A program made the translations under genes and the position numbers. The notes below the pieces were generated by a model. It saw nothing but the letters and a program-made list of their open reading frames with translations, ran no database searches and had not been told where the DNA came from. A stretch of DNA of 64,000 bases, taken from the NCBI GenBank assembly GCA_945643635.1, contig CALZFC010000310.1, positions 62,001 through 126,000 of the forward strand, written 5' to 3'. Shown here in pieces: positions 34,677 to 48,179 of the stretch (its first letter is position 1; every line of letters begins with the position of its first letter). Source of the stretch: Allodiplogaster sudhausi. Lineage: Eukaryota > Nematoda > Chromadorea > Rhabditida > Diplogasteridae.

Positions 34677-35481
34677 CACGAAATACTCTTTTTTTTCTGA
34701 AACTTCATAGCAAGAAAAAAGTAATAATAAATAAATCATCCAAGTGTCCATGGCTTTCCAATTCCCGATAAGTTGGTGATGATTCCAAGAAATACTCCTT
34801 CGAAGCAGAGAATATTTGTATTTTTAATTTCAATATGCCCCCCTCCTCCCCGTCATCTTGCAATATCATTTACCAAATTTACTGTGAACAACAAAATTTT
34901 AGTTTCGAAATATGTTTATATCTCTACTGTATTAGAAATCGCAACATCTACATATAAATGTATTAAAATTATAAATAAGCCTGTAAATGACTGAGATATA
35001 AGGTTCACATATTATCACTGGTATCATCAATTTTCTAATCTCACAGGTAGGGTCATGATATGGAGAAATAGAGGGGCGGAGAGGGAACGGAGTGGCAGCC
35101 TTGTGGGCATTCATGGCCACGACAAGGTATAAGAACCCGGCAAAGAAGAGAAGAAGGAATCGAGAGACAAGTCACTCAAATAGGCTAATCAATTGGAAAT
35201 CATATACTAAATGATGACACATTTGGGGCCTTCCCAAGTGTTACAATTCTTCTTATGTATCGACTAGCCCGTCTTCGGACACTCCAAGTGGAAATCTTCT
35301 AAAGCAACTTTTGTCTTTCAGCAGCTTCTGCAATATGAGAAGCAAGAAGGACGAAGCAAGGAATAGACGATAGGAGAAAGAGGGACATAACACATGATTT
35401 CAGGGGAGTGGACGAAAGAGAGGGTGATAGGGGAGTGAGGGAGAAGTCTTCTTTCCGGCCAGAGAAGGAAGAATCATCAGG
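34677..35481. other. Convergent spacer between BBS5 and the INPP4-like gene
   Basis: AT-rich, with AATAAA-like signals shortly after the BBS5 stop (34727-34735). No exon-like frame is seen. It presumably holds both 3' UTRs. Confidence 0.5.
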
Positions 35482-38400
35482 TTACGTCGACAGTCCGTGC
35501 GCGAAGGTGCCGGGCGGAGGACGGAAGGAACGAGGAAGAAAATGCATCTGCCAAGAACAAGTGAACATTCTAAGCGTAAGGCTTGTTAGAGATAACCACT
35601 GTCGACTACTTGGGGAAACAGTGTGGGGTACGCGTTTTAGAACCCGCAAAGTAGGTAGAGAATGTCTACGTCAAACCTAGGTGAGGTAAGACTCCGATGG
35701 GTCTGTAAAATAGACTCTATCTTTTTAACACAGGCCGAGAATCATTGAATGCTGGTACAGTTCCCCGAACTCTACGGTACGATTCGTCAGAATCGCTTAC
35801 ATTTAAAAGATTCATAAAACTATTATAACTCAAGTATTATAAGCATAACATTTGTATTGCAAAGATACACAGAGGTATCACAAAGCCGTCGAAATGGATT
35901 AATGAGTGATACGCATGAAGCTCGATTCAAAACCAGATGAAATTGAAATAAATGGAAAACCTGGAAGGCAGAGAAAGAGTACGCAGCCTTGTCAATGTTC
36001 TTGCGGCAAACCTCGCGGCGAGCGCCTAGCCGACGCAGGGAATCCACCACTTCTGATGCCTGCAAGCAACAGCAAGGCAATCGAAGCAAGTCACGACAAT
36101 ATATCTTTCGTTTGCAAAAGTTTCCAACAAAAATTCAAGGGAAAAACAACTGTACCGTTCGTATGACTGTTAAAATTGGACCAGAACTATTTGATATCCT
36201 ATCGAATTCCTTTCATCTCTTCGCCTACCGTACCCCTCTTCGCCCACCCATTCCTCTTCTTTCTTCGCCTACCGTACCCCTCTTCGCCCACCCATTCCTC
36301 TTCTTTCTTCGCCTACCGTACCCCTCTTCGCCCACCCATTCCTCTTCTTTCTTCGCCTACCGTACCCCTCTTCGCCCACCCATTCCTCTTCTTTCTTCGC
36401 CTACCGTACCCCTCTTCGCCCACCCATTCCTCTTCTTTCTTCGCCTACCGTACCCCTCTTCGCCCACCCATTCCTCTTCTTTCTTCGCCTACCGTACCCC
36501 TCTTCGCCCACCCATTCCTCTTCTTTCTTCGCCTACCGTACCCCTCTTCGCCCACCCATTCCTCTTCTTTCTTCGCCTACCGTACCCCTCTTCGCCCACC
36601 CATTCCTCTTCTTTCTTTGCCTACCGTACCCCTCTTCGCCCACCCATTCCTCTTCTTTCTTCGCCTACCGTACCCCTCTTCGCCCACCCATTCCTCTTCT
36701 TTCTTCGCCTACCGTACCCTCTCCCCTTACCTGCTGCTGATTGAGTCCGCTCTCCTGTCGCATGAGTCTGCCCTGCTCGAGTGTCACTCCCATTGCCGTT
36801 CTATCCTTGCCACTTTTGCATGAGACAACTGCCTCCGCATCCAGCTCTGCCGCAGCAGCCAGCGTCCACTCGTACAGGGTCATGTTCTTGCGAGAGGGCT
36901 CCGAGCGGACCTAGAATGAGAGAGAGAGAAAGTGAGAGAGAGAAAGTGAGAGAGAGAGAGAAAGTGAGAGAGAGAAAGTGAGAGAGAGAGAAAGTGAGAG
37001 AGAGAGAAAGCGAGAGAGAGAGAGAGAAAGTGAGAGAGAGAGAGAGAAAGTGAGAGAGAGAGAAAGTGAGAGAGAGTGAGAGAGAGAAAGTGTGTGAGAG
37101 AGAGAGAGAGAGAGAGAAAGTGAGAGAGAGAGAGAAAGTGAGAGAGAGAGAGAGAAAGTGAGAGAGAGAGAGAGAGATGGGAGCCAGATAAGTGGGAAAC
37201 AAAGGGGCTGAGACAGATAACAGACTGAAATGATGAAGCGACAGGCCGAGACGAACAGTTGGAAAGGTTGATAAAAAGTAAGGTATATGATGTAGCATAT
37301 TGTAAGTCAAGTGGAAATAAATCCGAAGTGAATAGAAATTGAAGCAGGATGAATAGAGATTGAGGGGGATGGAGAGAGAGAGAGATGAGAAAGAAAGCGG
37401 GAAAAGAGAGAGAAATGAGGAAAAAAGAAGAAACTGCGTTTTCTAGTCCGGCCAACGCTTCAGTCGCGGTGGTCGGAAGCGTCGCGCGAGTCGCAGCGTA
37501 CTCCAGCATCGTAGATAGAGCGCATCTGCATCGATATGCTTTTCCGGAGAGAGGAGAGAGAGAGAGTGAGGGAGGGAGAGAGAGAGGAAGGGGAGAGAGA
37601 ATGATTGAGTAAACGGACTGATTGACGTTGCTCTCGAAAGCAGTGGCTCCAAACTGCTGGCCGATGGTCGCTTCGTGGTTCACTCCGAGAGTCCAGAAGG
37701 CCGTCGTCACCCGAATCTTAACGTCAAACAATTCATATCCAACAAATATGTTTGTCTAAACTTTGTTACTTTGATGGTGAGCTTGGCGCAAGGTTGTATA
37801 AAATTTATTCGTTTTTGCAACAATAAAAAACTGGGGGCACTTTCTTAAATTCAAGGGAAAAGGGGTATAATCTTTTTGACAGATAGGTCCCTTATTTCAC
37901 TTACATATTCAGCATTCTTCACAGCCTCTGGCAACGCATCGAATGCCTCCTGAGGAAGTGGCAGCGATACCTGAAGAGAAGAAGAATGAATAGCTGCTGC
38001 CAGTCTCTGCTACAGGAATGTACAATGACACAGTGACGATGGCCAGCGGCGAGTGGAGTGACATTCCTCGCCACACTCGACGGGGCACGCAGAAGGCGGA
38101 TCAGAAGGCGAGAAGACACCGAACGCCACGCCTCTGAAGGCAAACAAAGCAAGTGACTGTAATTGTAGAATGTAATGAGAGTGGAGTGAGTACCGCAGGC
38201 GTCCTCGAGCATTCCCCTTTCGTCTCCGTAGCACGACAGCCACGACCACACCACAAGTAGCAGATCCGCCGGCTTATCTAAAAAAAAAAACTATTTAAAA
38301 TACCCTTTTCCAGTATCCACGCCATTTCAATTATAATAGTTTAAAAATTTTGAAAAATGCTCATACACGAGACTTATAAAATAATAAATAAATATTTGGT

Positions 38401-41400
38401 GAACACAACTAAGAAATGAAGCTTTTACCATTTGAAAGCATTGGCCAGCTCTCGCTGAGACGAGTGAGCACTGCAGTCGCTGCTATGGTCGCCGCCTGAG
38501 AGAAGGAAGTGAATGCATTCTCTTATTTCCCTAGTTTCCAGTGCGACTACATTCCAAACACCTTTGCTATACCGCCAGCGCAATAAAAGCAACCGCGCTC
38601 AAAAATTAGGAAAATAGCTGAAACAAATAAAACCTGTGAAAAGACAAAATCAGCGCGCATGAGAATGTGAGTGTAGATTGTGGAATCGGCGGAGCGGGCC
38701 AGCGAGCGCAGTCTGATCAACCATTCACATTCATTCTTTTACTTCTGCTCAACCATTCACATTCCTTCTTCTACTCCAATAACACACCAACTTCAACAGT
38801 CATTCATGCTGCTAAAGTTTTGTTAATGTTTTACACCAATAAAAAGACTTGAGCCAACCTTCCCAACTGTTGAGCATCTAGAAGACACTCACAGAGTGTA
38901 AGTAGAACATCGAGAGCAAATGCCATAGCTTCGCGCGCGCTCTTACAGTACACCAAGTGTTCTTCCTGAAAATTACCATCATTTTCACACATATATCACG
39001 GGGATTCAGTCAATGCATTAGCGCCCACTCGCCTTGCACTGAATCGTGGGACTCAAACAATTTGCACCGCCCACTAGTTCGGGAGGTCAACATGGGAATG
39101 TCAGGTCATATTCTGAGCGTTCGAACAGAAAGTCCCAAAATATTGCGGATTTCAAATTAAAAACTCCACAGAGTATCGGCGCAGAGTAATGTAAAAAGTT
39201 GTCCCGAATGGAAAACCCTTATATATTGCATTGATTACGGTAGAATTAATTTGCCTTTTATTCCCAAAACCACCCCCCTTCCGGTGTCCGCTACAGAAGT
39301 GCCGACTTTTATGAAACGTCGCCTGGAGCCTCACTCGAGTGGTCCCACCAACTCCCCGTGTATATGACGCGATTTGGGAGAGAATCGTAAGGAAGCCAAA
39401 GAGCCGGGGACCCGGCAAAATTAGATTTCGCTCAAAAGCTCTTTATAGGTACTTTTTAACACGGCGAAACGATTGGAATAGGTCCGCGAGTTTGAAATCG
39501 CCATTTTAGCAAGCTGTGCGATGTTTAAAATTCGAGAGCCCGATGAAACTTGCAGAGATGGTCGCACATTCGCGTTCGCTGTTTCGCACGCAATAAAGCA
39601 AAATTGGTGAAAATTTTGTTATAAATAGACAAGATATTGCTTTATATAGCTGCTCTAGTAGAATTTGAAAATATTCACTTTTACGGTCTCAGCTAGACTT
39701 TGGAGAGGCGCCATTCTCTTATATGGAAAAATCGCATGGGTTTTCTATCTTAAGTTGTAGAGCAAACAATTATCTTTCCAATGAGCTATAGTATGAAAGA
39801 AACCGACGAGGTCTTTAATGTTTCCCAGTCATAAAACTGTTGAAATACGCACGGTTCAGTGCATGTGCATCGGCATGCACTTTGCTTGGGCGTTACCCAC
39901 GCCGAAAACACAACACAAGCGATATACCGCATGAAGGTAGTCTAATGAATTTATGTAATGTTTTATGTAACTGTTTAAATAAAATTTAAATGCAAAACAA
40001 ATTTATTAATTGCCGGGCAAAACGGTTCGATAGCCAGGGGAATCGAACCCCGGACCTTTGGATTTCACCTTCGGATCGTTCGCACTACACTAAATCATCC
40101 TGCCAAGGCTGAGAAAATGCATTCCTCTTACCTTGCCCGGTGCATAGGTAAGAGAAACACTGAATCGTGCGTATTTCAACAGTTTTTTGACTGGGAAACA
40201 TAAAAGACCTCGTCGGTATCTGGCATTCTATAGCACATTGGAAAGATAATTTTTTGCTCTACAACTTAAGATAGAAAACCCGTGCGGTTTTTCCATATAA
40301 GAGAAACCGTAAAAGTGAATATTTTCAAATTCTACTTTAGTAGCTTTATAAAGCAATATCTTGTCTATTTATGACAAAATTTTCACAAATATTGCTTTAT
40401 TGCGCGCGAAACAGCGAACGCGAATGTGCGACCATCTCTGCAAGTTTCATCGGGCTCTCGAATTTTAAACATCGCATAGCTCGCTAAAATGGCGATTTCA
40501 AACTCCCGGACCCATTCCAATCGTTTAAAAAGTACCTAGAAAGAGCTTTTGAGCGAAATCTAATTTTGCCGGGTCCCCGGCCATTTTGATACTCTCGCAA
40601 ATCGCGTCATATATATATATATATATCCACATTTTTGCAGATGTATGTATAAGAAAAAGAATACGAGAACACTCGCAGCAGTCTTCAAGAGAGTATAAAG
40701 CAGACAAATTAATATAAATAAGATCCGCGCTAGTCTAACTGTGTCATCGCTGAGAGTTTGCAGCGCGGCAAGTTTGGACTGAAGGCTAACGAGGGCTGCG
40801 TCAAGGGTGTCCATCTGATTCTTCAGGGAGTCGGGGGCGTGGCCTAGGTCGACCAGGGCGTCCACCTGGAGGACGATCAAAACGGTAAAATATCCTACGA
40901 TAATCCAATAGAATCTGTTCTACACTGAGAATAATGCTCTTAGGTAGAAAAGCAATGTAAAAAAGAAAATAGCTAATTTCATGTAATTGGCAGGAACAGA
41001 ATAGCTAGTAGACTAAACGGATCTAAAAACCAAAGTACACAAGGAAAATGTTAAACAGAGAAATGGTAATCAAGGATGTAAATGGTACTGTAAAACAAGC
41101 CAGCAGTGAAATCATGGATGATAAAAATACATTGAAAGGAATACCTGTCGAGCACCGCCTGCGAGCCCGCTCTCAACATCTCGCAATCGTGCGAAGACCT
41201 TAATGATGATATAGATATCTCAAGGTTCTATTCACCAAGAATTCGATGTTCAAACAAATCAAAAAGCAATACTGGACTTACAAATAGAATAAATGATTGA
41301 AAAGGATAAAAGAAAACCTGCTTGACCCCTCCGAGAAGACCAACACAGACAGAATCGCCAGGCGCCCTCTCCGACTCGGCCGGCCACTCCTTCTCCAGCT

Positions 41401-44073
41401 CATGACTCAGAGAGCCGATCATCTTACGCACCTTTCAATTATCATTCCTACATTTTAATCCAAATTAGACAAAGTATTCAATTACAACGTACATCAATTG
41501 TAGTTTAAGATATGATATATCTGATATAAAACAGGAACCTCTAAGAGCTCCTGCCGCTTCGCTGAGAAAAGAACATCAGTGTATGCTGGATGCAACGGCA
41601 GACTGGCGCGGAGACGAGTCAGACCGCCATTCTTAACAAAGGTCTACTTGAATGGATGTTCAGAGAAGCACACATTTGCAATGCTCCAACCTAACACTTG
41701 TTCGTCCGTACCTGGAACCTGAGAGGAAGTGCAGCGGCGACTCCGGCCGTGATGAGATGTCTCGGTCGCCGCTCTTCTCCGGCCGGCCCAAAGTATTGGA
41801 CGTGCAGGTTGGTGGGCACGGGGGCGAAGGCAACGCGCCGCTTCTCCACGGACTTGCGGAAGGAGGGACCCGTGTAGGTCGACAGGAATTCCCAGGTCTG
41901 TACAGAACACGGGCTCTCAGTTATGCTTCGAGAGCAAACAACGTAACTTTCCAATTTTTGAAGGAAAACATTGCCAAGCTGAAAGTGATAACAAAAGATA
42001 CTCTCATAATGCACCTGTTCTAACGTCTCCTTGTTGTCACGAGAAAGTCTCATCAATTCGTGGAGAGCTGCGATATCGTCCGGAGGGCAGCGGCCCTCGA
42101 AAGACTGCATCCAAATTACTCTTATTCGTAAAATATTATTACATTACTATTTTACGTCTAGTATATAATCAAGCATTATTTACAATATATCAATCAACGG
42201 CAGCCCGACTCTTTTGGGCTATAGCTAATGTAATGGTAAGAAAGAAATGACTGCGGGAATGTTCTTAGAAAAGAGAAGTGGGGAGTGGACTGACATGCAA
42301 TTGCAGTAGCAGCTCGCTGTTCCACTGCCGATACAACTTGACGAACTCGAGGGGGAGAGCGATGCTCAGCTTGCTCTCCCACAGCGTCTCTTCGTACAGC
42401 AGCTGCCGAGCAGGGCCCGAGCGCTGCAAGAACCATATCATTTTTTTGTGCTCACTACCATCAAAATAACTTATTATCAAAACAGTGTTTTACCCCTGAA
42501 GCATGAGCCAATTGAAAAATATTCGGAGAACACTCTTCCTTCAAATTACCCTTCCAAATATAAACTGCCATACATGGTCAGAAGATTTTGTTTTATTTTT
42601 AAAAGACTAATTTCGAATATGTTTATATTGACCATTTCTCTTCATCTTAAAGGCAGTCCGATAAATTACCTGAGAAACAGCAAAATTCTGATCGGTCCTG
42701 AATGGATTGGTGAGGAAGAAGTTGAGAAGCGAGGTTGGAAACGAGTTAGGGGAAGAAGAAGAGGCAGAGGGTACTCCCTGAGAGGAAGTAGACGGAGAGG
42801 GCGTATTCATTGAGAAGAGCTGCAAAGAGAAAATTAAACATTCACTCACAAAATAATTCATATCTTTGATGGTTAAAGTAGATAATAATACCAACGATTA
42901 GTTATATCTAAAATTGAGAAATTGAGAAGTGTTATCATTTCCGCATATGATTATTTTTGTAATCGTCTAAAATGAATTCGTTTGACTATTCCGTATATAA
43001 AGAACAGCAGCGAACAAATGTCTAGAATTAAATGAAAGATTTCCTTGGTATTTCGATTAGAGATTGAACCTGAGCTGATCCGCCGCTAATCTTTTCTAAC
43101 CTTATAAGTGATCTCGTCCAGTTCCGCTTGCGCCATCTCATGAGAGCACGTCGCAATCTCAAGAACAATTCATGGCACTTACAAAAACTGCAAGTCAACT
43201 TTCATCATTACTCTTTACGAAGCTACAAATTCCGTACCTTAACCATCCATTTCTCGCGTCGTTCTTCAGCTCTGAGAAAGACAAGAAGTCGCTCTTCCTT
43301 GAAAGTAAGAAGGAATCCGAATGCGAACTCTGCAGGATGGGAGTGGCCGTTGAGGGAGGCAGCCGCTGCACACTCTTCCACACGGGACACCTTGCATTGC
43401 AAGCTTTCTTTACTTCTTAACTCGCACTCCTGTATCATAACTAGGATTATTTACTAAAAAATAACCCTATACTGAAAAAAGGAGTCCGGCAAATCGCGTT
43501 GACAACCAAAGAACCACGGATTCATCATTGGAAATGAAGCAAGACATTTTCTTAGCAATAAATTTAAGAATAAGGACATGGCATCTAGCAAATGGAAAGC
43601 ACCCAGACAAATGAAACAGATGATGATCCAGAGACCTGACATTTGATGAGCACAAAAATGAGTGGTTCAACTGCAGCTACGGCTTCGCCCTCGTCAGTCA
43701 GAGATTGGCAGCACAGGAGGTTGCCGCGGAGGCGCACCTCAAGAGAAGTCTTCTCTCTCTTTCCATCTCTATATCTCTCTCTCCTTCTCTATTTCCATCT
43801 CTCTATCTCTTTCTCTTCTTATCTATCTATCTCAATGTCCCCGTCCCCATTTCGTTACCAACCGGCAAAACTTTTCCTCTTATCATACTAGTCCAAATTG
43901 CGACTCACAACCGTACCATGAGCGGTGAAGACTACCATAGCCCAACCAACCTTGGCATGAAATACCCGTTCGCCGACCCGTACATACGCGTCCTCTTCCA
44001 GCTCGGCTTCTCCGTTCCCGAAGCTCCTGTAGATGTCGAGTGCGTTGTCCTCCTCCATTCCGCCGTGAACCTT
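35482..44073 (-). CDS. INPP4-like inositol-3,4-bisphosphate 4-phosphatase with an N-terminal PH domain (5' end not found)
   Basis: Removes the 4-phosphate from PI(3,4)P2. Exons in minus order: 44073-43951, 43737-43636, 43390-43238, 42819-42670, 42423-42295, 42104-42015, 41897-41712, 41631-41539, 41431-41318, 41198-41145, 40865-40740, 38965-38893, 38495-38429, 38277-38194, 38131 to about 38082, 37970-37905, 37716-37619, 37525-37435, 36910-36731, 36059-35961, 35547-35482 (TAA). The catalytic Cx5R loop is CKSGKDR in SCKSGKDRTAMGVTLEQ, typical of INPP4. FWTLGVNHEATIGQQFG, VPTNLHVQ, NGGLTRL and the tail RSFRPPPGTFAHG also match the family. Exons 43737-43238 read as a PH domain (VRLRGNLLC ... GFLLTFKEERLLVFL ... 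REKWMVK). The join between 38965-38893 and 38495-38429 does not keep phase, so an exon is probably missing there. Confidence 0.88.
36221..36718. repeat. 44-bp minisatellite, about 11 copies
   Basis: A 44-bp unit starting CGCCTACCGTACCCCTCTTC and ending CTCTTCTTTCTT repeats about 11.3 times with almost no differences. It fills most of the INPP4 intron between exons 36731-36910 and 35961-36059. The plus-strand frames that look like Leu/Pro/Phe-rich repeat proteins come only from this array. Confidence 0.95.
36914..37180. repeat. GA-rich tandem array (GAGAGAGAAAGT-type units)
   Basis: Short units of GAGAGA followed by AAAGT repeat for about 265 bp. On the INPP4 sense (minus) strand this is a CT tract ending right before the acceptor of the exon that carries the catalytic loop (36910-36731). 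Confidence 0.9.
39361..40614. mobile_element. Fold-back element with about 450-500 bp inverted arms
   Basis: The ends TATATGACGCGATTT and AAATCGCGTCATATA mark long imperfect inverted arms (39361-39870 and 40161-40614). The centre is about 290 bp. A TA target site is possible but masked by an (AT)n run on the right. The element sits in an INPP4 intron and its centre holds a tRNA-like sequence. The same end sequence (GACGCAATTTGCGAGAG) recurs at 54269. No transposase is seen. Confidence 0.85.
40032..40110 (-). other. tRNA-like sequence in the centre of the fold-back element
   Basis: On the minus strand a B box and T arm (GGGGTTCGATTCCCC) and an A-box-like stretch (TGATTTAGTGTAGTG) are spaced as in a tRNA. 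The ends AGCC and GGCT pair partly. I could not form a sound anticodon stem, so a functional tRNA is doubtful. It is more likely a decayed tRNA or a pol III promoter carried by the element. Confidence 0.4.
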
Positions 44074-44656
44074 CTGCAATTTAAGCTATTATTTGCAAAA
44101 ATAACAACAATATATATATATATATTATATATATATATATTATATTATATATATTATATATACATATATTTAAATAATAAAAAAAGAAGAACGAGATCGT
44201 CAAAAATTACTCAATCGTTAACTGTTGATGAAACTAAACAAGATAATAGCAATTACAGTGTGCCGCCCCCATACATTTTGCTAGCTCGGTTTCCCCAATG
44301 TACACAGCATATGAATGAACGGTAGACTTTCCAAGGATCAATACCACCTCATAAAGGGGGAAGAGGGGCGGGCCTAGGAGGACAGTCCATTAGCCCTCTC
44401 CCTGCCAGCAGGGGACCTCGCGCACCGGAAAGAAGAAAACAATGATGCAAAATCCGTGGCCGTTAAATACGTTGATATCGAGGATCAGAGGAAGAAAGAG
44501 GAGAAGGACAAAGAGATCGATGAAAAGCTTCCGCATACAAGGGAAGGGGGAAATGACGAGTATTCAATCATCCGTATATCTCATGAGGAAAAAGAGAAGA
44601 AAAGAAAAGATTCGGTGACGCGTAAAACAAAATGTGGCAAGCCTTCGCGACCATAG

Positions 44657-44696
<40 letters not shown>

Positions 44697-45452
44697 CTTA
44701 TCTTCGTATATCCTCAGGGGGTTGTGCGCTAAGGGCAGAAAAGATGAAGTAAGCGAGTGAGCAGAGAGCGAGAGAAAGAGAGGCGAGTATATAGGCAACG
44801 CTAATGTTTTCTCTCCTCCAAAAGGGCATGTTCACTTTCACGAGCAAAGTAATTCCTTGCTGTGGTGCAAAAGTGAAATAAACTCGCGAAAGGTTCGCCT
44901 ACTTATGGTTAGAGCAAGGAAGGACTCGCCGCCTTCTGCTACTTCCATTCCTCCTGTTTCTTTGCCAGTTCTCTCATTCTCTGACTTCGACACCTCAGTC
45001 CTCCCTTTTCTCATCGTATAATATGCCCCCCTCCCTTCCTGGCACTTCCTCGCTGCCTTGTCCTCTCTCTCTCTCTCTCTCACTCTCTCTCTCCTTCCCT
45101 TCCGCTCCTTCTGACCTTTTCTTCCGTAGGCATCGCACTTCACGTGCTATGAGGAGTGGCAAAAGCGCGTAGAGAAGCCAGACGTTCTCTATCATTTCTT
45201 CGCTCTCTCTCTCTGTCTATCTATCCTGTCTTCTTTCTCAATTCTATCTAACAACCCACTTCGTGCAACTTCTCAATCTTCTATAATCGCGCACAAACTC
45301 TCTTCTCTCTTCCACCAAACCTATCACTCACTCCCATCCACTTTTCTTGCTCTCGCAGAGAACGTGGCAATGCCTTTCTATCTTTTCCCCATGCCCCCTT
45401 CCATTCCACCCTGCTCTCTCTGTCCACGCCTCTCTCTTCTCTGCTTCTTTCG

Positions 45453-45492
<40 letters not shown>

Positions 45493-46607
45493 TCAAAGAA
45501 TCCATCATCCTCGAGATTCGTCTTATTTGTACGCCGCATCTCAGCACATCCTCTCTTCCCGCAGGCATACAAACTCGTCTCTCCATAGCAACAACCATGA
45601 CGGTCTATCATTCATTATCACGCGCTTCATTCTAGGCCACGCATCTTCCGCAAAATGGCATTGTTCCACTTATACTTAGATTTAAATTTTAGGCGATACA
45701 AAGAGCTAGAAATAAAGCATTGTTATACATTAAATATATACCGAGATATCTGACTTCATCGCACCTCCCGCTTATTTTTTTTTTAATATAGCCGAATATA
45801 CAATGACGAACCGTCGTTATACATAACGGAATTTGATTCGCGAAATAGGCGCTCAATTGCAACGAAAATAACGTTAAATCTCGAATCAGGCTCAACTTAA
45901 ATCGTGTATCATGACAAAAACGATAGTAGCTTTCTTCTACCTCTAGCAAGAAAAAGTCTCGCACTAAAAGTAAGTGATGTACTTCTTTTCAGATTCTGTT
46001 AATTTCATATTTAAGTACGGTTACACTATAAATCACACCTGAACAAAAATAGCTGTCATTTGTTAAACTTCCAATATTTTTATTGTTCGGTTACCAGTCG
46101 TTTAGTCTGGTTACATCTTTTATTTTTTCGTAGTTTTTGCTGCTGGCTTCGCACGTCCTCTTTCCCATTTTGTTCCGTGATTAAATGACATTTTTTGCTT
46201 TAAAGGAAATAATATGCCTGCTGTTACCTGTTACTTCTAGTGGTTGTATTTGCCAGTATGTTTTCTCTGACGAATGATGGTTTGGCATCCCCGCTTCCCT
46301 CCTGCCCACTCTAAAAAAAAAAAACGAGAGTCTGTGCTTTCATTCTCGCTCACCCTCTCGAGTGCCCCAGTCAAAGTGCTAACAAGACACATTGAAGACT
46401 TGTCACCCACTCGCCTCCTCTCTCTTTCTTTCTCTCTATCATACTCTCTTCCTCTTTCTATCTCTCTGTGACAGGCTTATTTCTCTTCTCTCATATTGGT
46501 TCCGTATCCTTTGAGCGCTTGGATCTATGCCTGCCTCGTGTTTCCTACTATTTTTTCTCACCTTTACCTTTTCGAATTTTTTCTTCCTTCCGTCGCCCTC
46601 TACCTTG

Positions 46608-46658
<51 letters not shown>

Positions 46659-47149
46659 GTCTCTCTCTCTTTTTCTCTTTCTCTCTCTTTGTCTTTCTCT
46701 CTCTATCTCTTTCTTTCTCTCTTTATCTTTCTCTCTCCTTCCCTCTCTCCCTGCCCGCCTCTTGCAGACACGACGGTGACGCATCGGCTCGCGTGGTTGG
46801 CGCCGGGTGGCGCCTCCGCAGGTGCGGGCGCCGAATCACCAGTCAGTTGTTTATTTTTTTTTTAAAATTTCCTGCCAATATAAACAAATTGTTTTCCGTT
46901 ATAAGCTCTTCACTTATTCTCTATCTCTTTCGTACTCCCTCATGACTTTTGTTCCTTCTCTGCCTGTCTGCGTCTCTCACCCGAACTGTCCCCTTCCCGC
47001 TCGGCCCCCACCGTCTTCTCCATTCTGCTTTGCCATATCGACAAAGGGCATGAAATATGCCAAATGAGTGGCGCAAAGTGATTGTATTTAAACAAGAAAT
47101 GGAGCGGAGAGAGATTATCGCTCTCTCTCCCCCCTCTCACTCTCACTCA

Positions 47150-47202
<53 letters not shown>

Positions 47203-47446
47203 GGAATAATTTCAAGAAGGATTTAATAAATTAACTTGCGTAATCCACACTATTTCATATTGATGTTTCTTAGTAAGTCTCAGTAAAAAGGATAATTGGA
47301 CATTGATGATCCTCTCCTCTTTTTCCCTTGCAGTCGCTCTCTGGCGGAACCATGAAACGCCTCGGCGGAGTTACTGCTGTTCATCTAGGGTTAATTTTTT
47401 CGTACATCTTTTTTTCTTCTCGCATTTTATATCTATATATGTACAT

Positions 47447-47523
<77 letters not shown>

Positions 47524-48179
47524 AATATGTATATATATACAATATGTACATATATTGTTAAAAAATATTGTTTGCTATCCTAATTAAAACCATTTTTCGA
47601 GTTTTTTAATTGGTGAATTTGTAATTTTTTTGGTAAAAGTAATAAATGTTACTTTTTGCTAAGTTTGCTTTTGTTGAGATTCCTAACTTAACACGATGAG
47701 TTTCTTGGTGGTTTCACGCCTTCATGCAGGATACTTATGTTTGGGGAACTATTCTTTTGTTGTAGGCTAACCAGGCTGAACACAACTGCAATTGAATGAC
47801 CAGGCCATGCTTTGGTTATTTCCGGTTATAGGTGGATTGCCATGAGTGGTCATTGCTACCGGCTAGTGCAAGGGAAAAGTGGAAAGAGACGGAAGGCTAT
47901 TTATGCTCTTGCTTCCTATAGTATTCTGAGCCTTTTCGCAGCATGCACAATTCTATGGGAAAAGGGGCTCAGTTATTATTTTTATACATTTCCACGTGCA
48001 ACAATCAAGTGTTCCCAACTGTCATTTTGCGCGCTTTTGTATTTATATAACAGAAAAACCATTCGAAATCTATTTTATCTTGAAATTAAAACGTTTATTT
48101 GTTACAGTTCTCTTTTTGCACTCGAATTTATATCTTTGTCATAAATTGAAAGGGTGAAGAGAAGTGTCTCCCTTTGCAG
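44074..48179. other. Divergent region between the INPP4-like and CNKSR genes; possible 5' exons
   Basis: It should hold the 5' ends of both genes. Candidate plus-strand exons are 45129-45180 (SHFTCYEEWQKRVEKPD), 46768-46821 (TTVTHRLAWLAPGGASA) and one starting at 47334. They have plausible splice borders but could not be joined in phase to the first CNKSR exon. (AT)n tracts lie at 44111-44170 and 47453-47560. CT tracts lie at 45456-45495, 46613-46740 and 47153-47199. Confidence 0.35.
47453..47560. repeat. (TA)n microsatellite
   Basis: About 70 bp of near-perfect TA repeat broken by TGTA and ACAATATG. It could fold back on itself. Confidence 0.9.

Noticed and set aside
36176..36823. Long plus-strand open frames rich in Leu, Pro and Phe that look like a repeat protein
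   Set aside because: They arise from the 44-bp minisatellite. All frames stay open because the repeat lacks stops, and the locus is an INPP4 intron.
40032..40110. A functional tRNA gene
   Set aside because: No proper anticodon stem could be formed and the acceptor stem has mismatches. It lies inside a transposable element.
47334..47372. SLSGGTMKRLGG read as an ABC-transporter signature
   Set aside because: No Walker motifs or NBD sequence surround it; the match is only a short coincidence.
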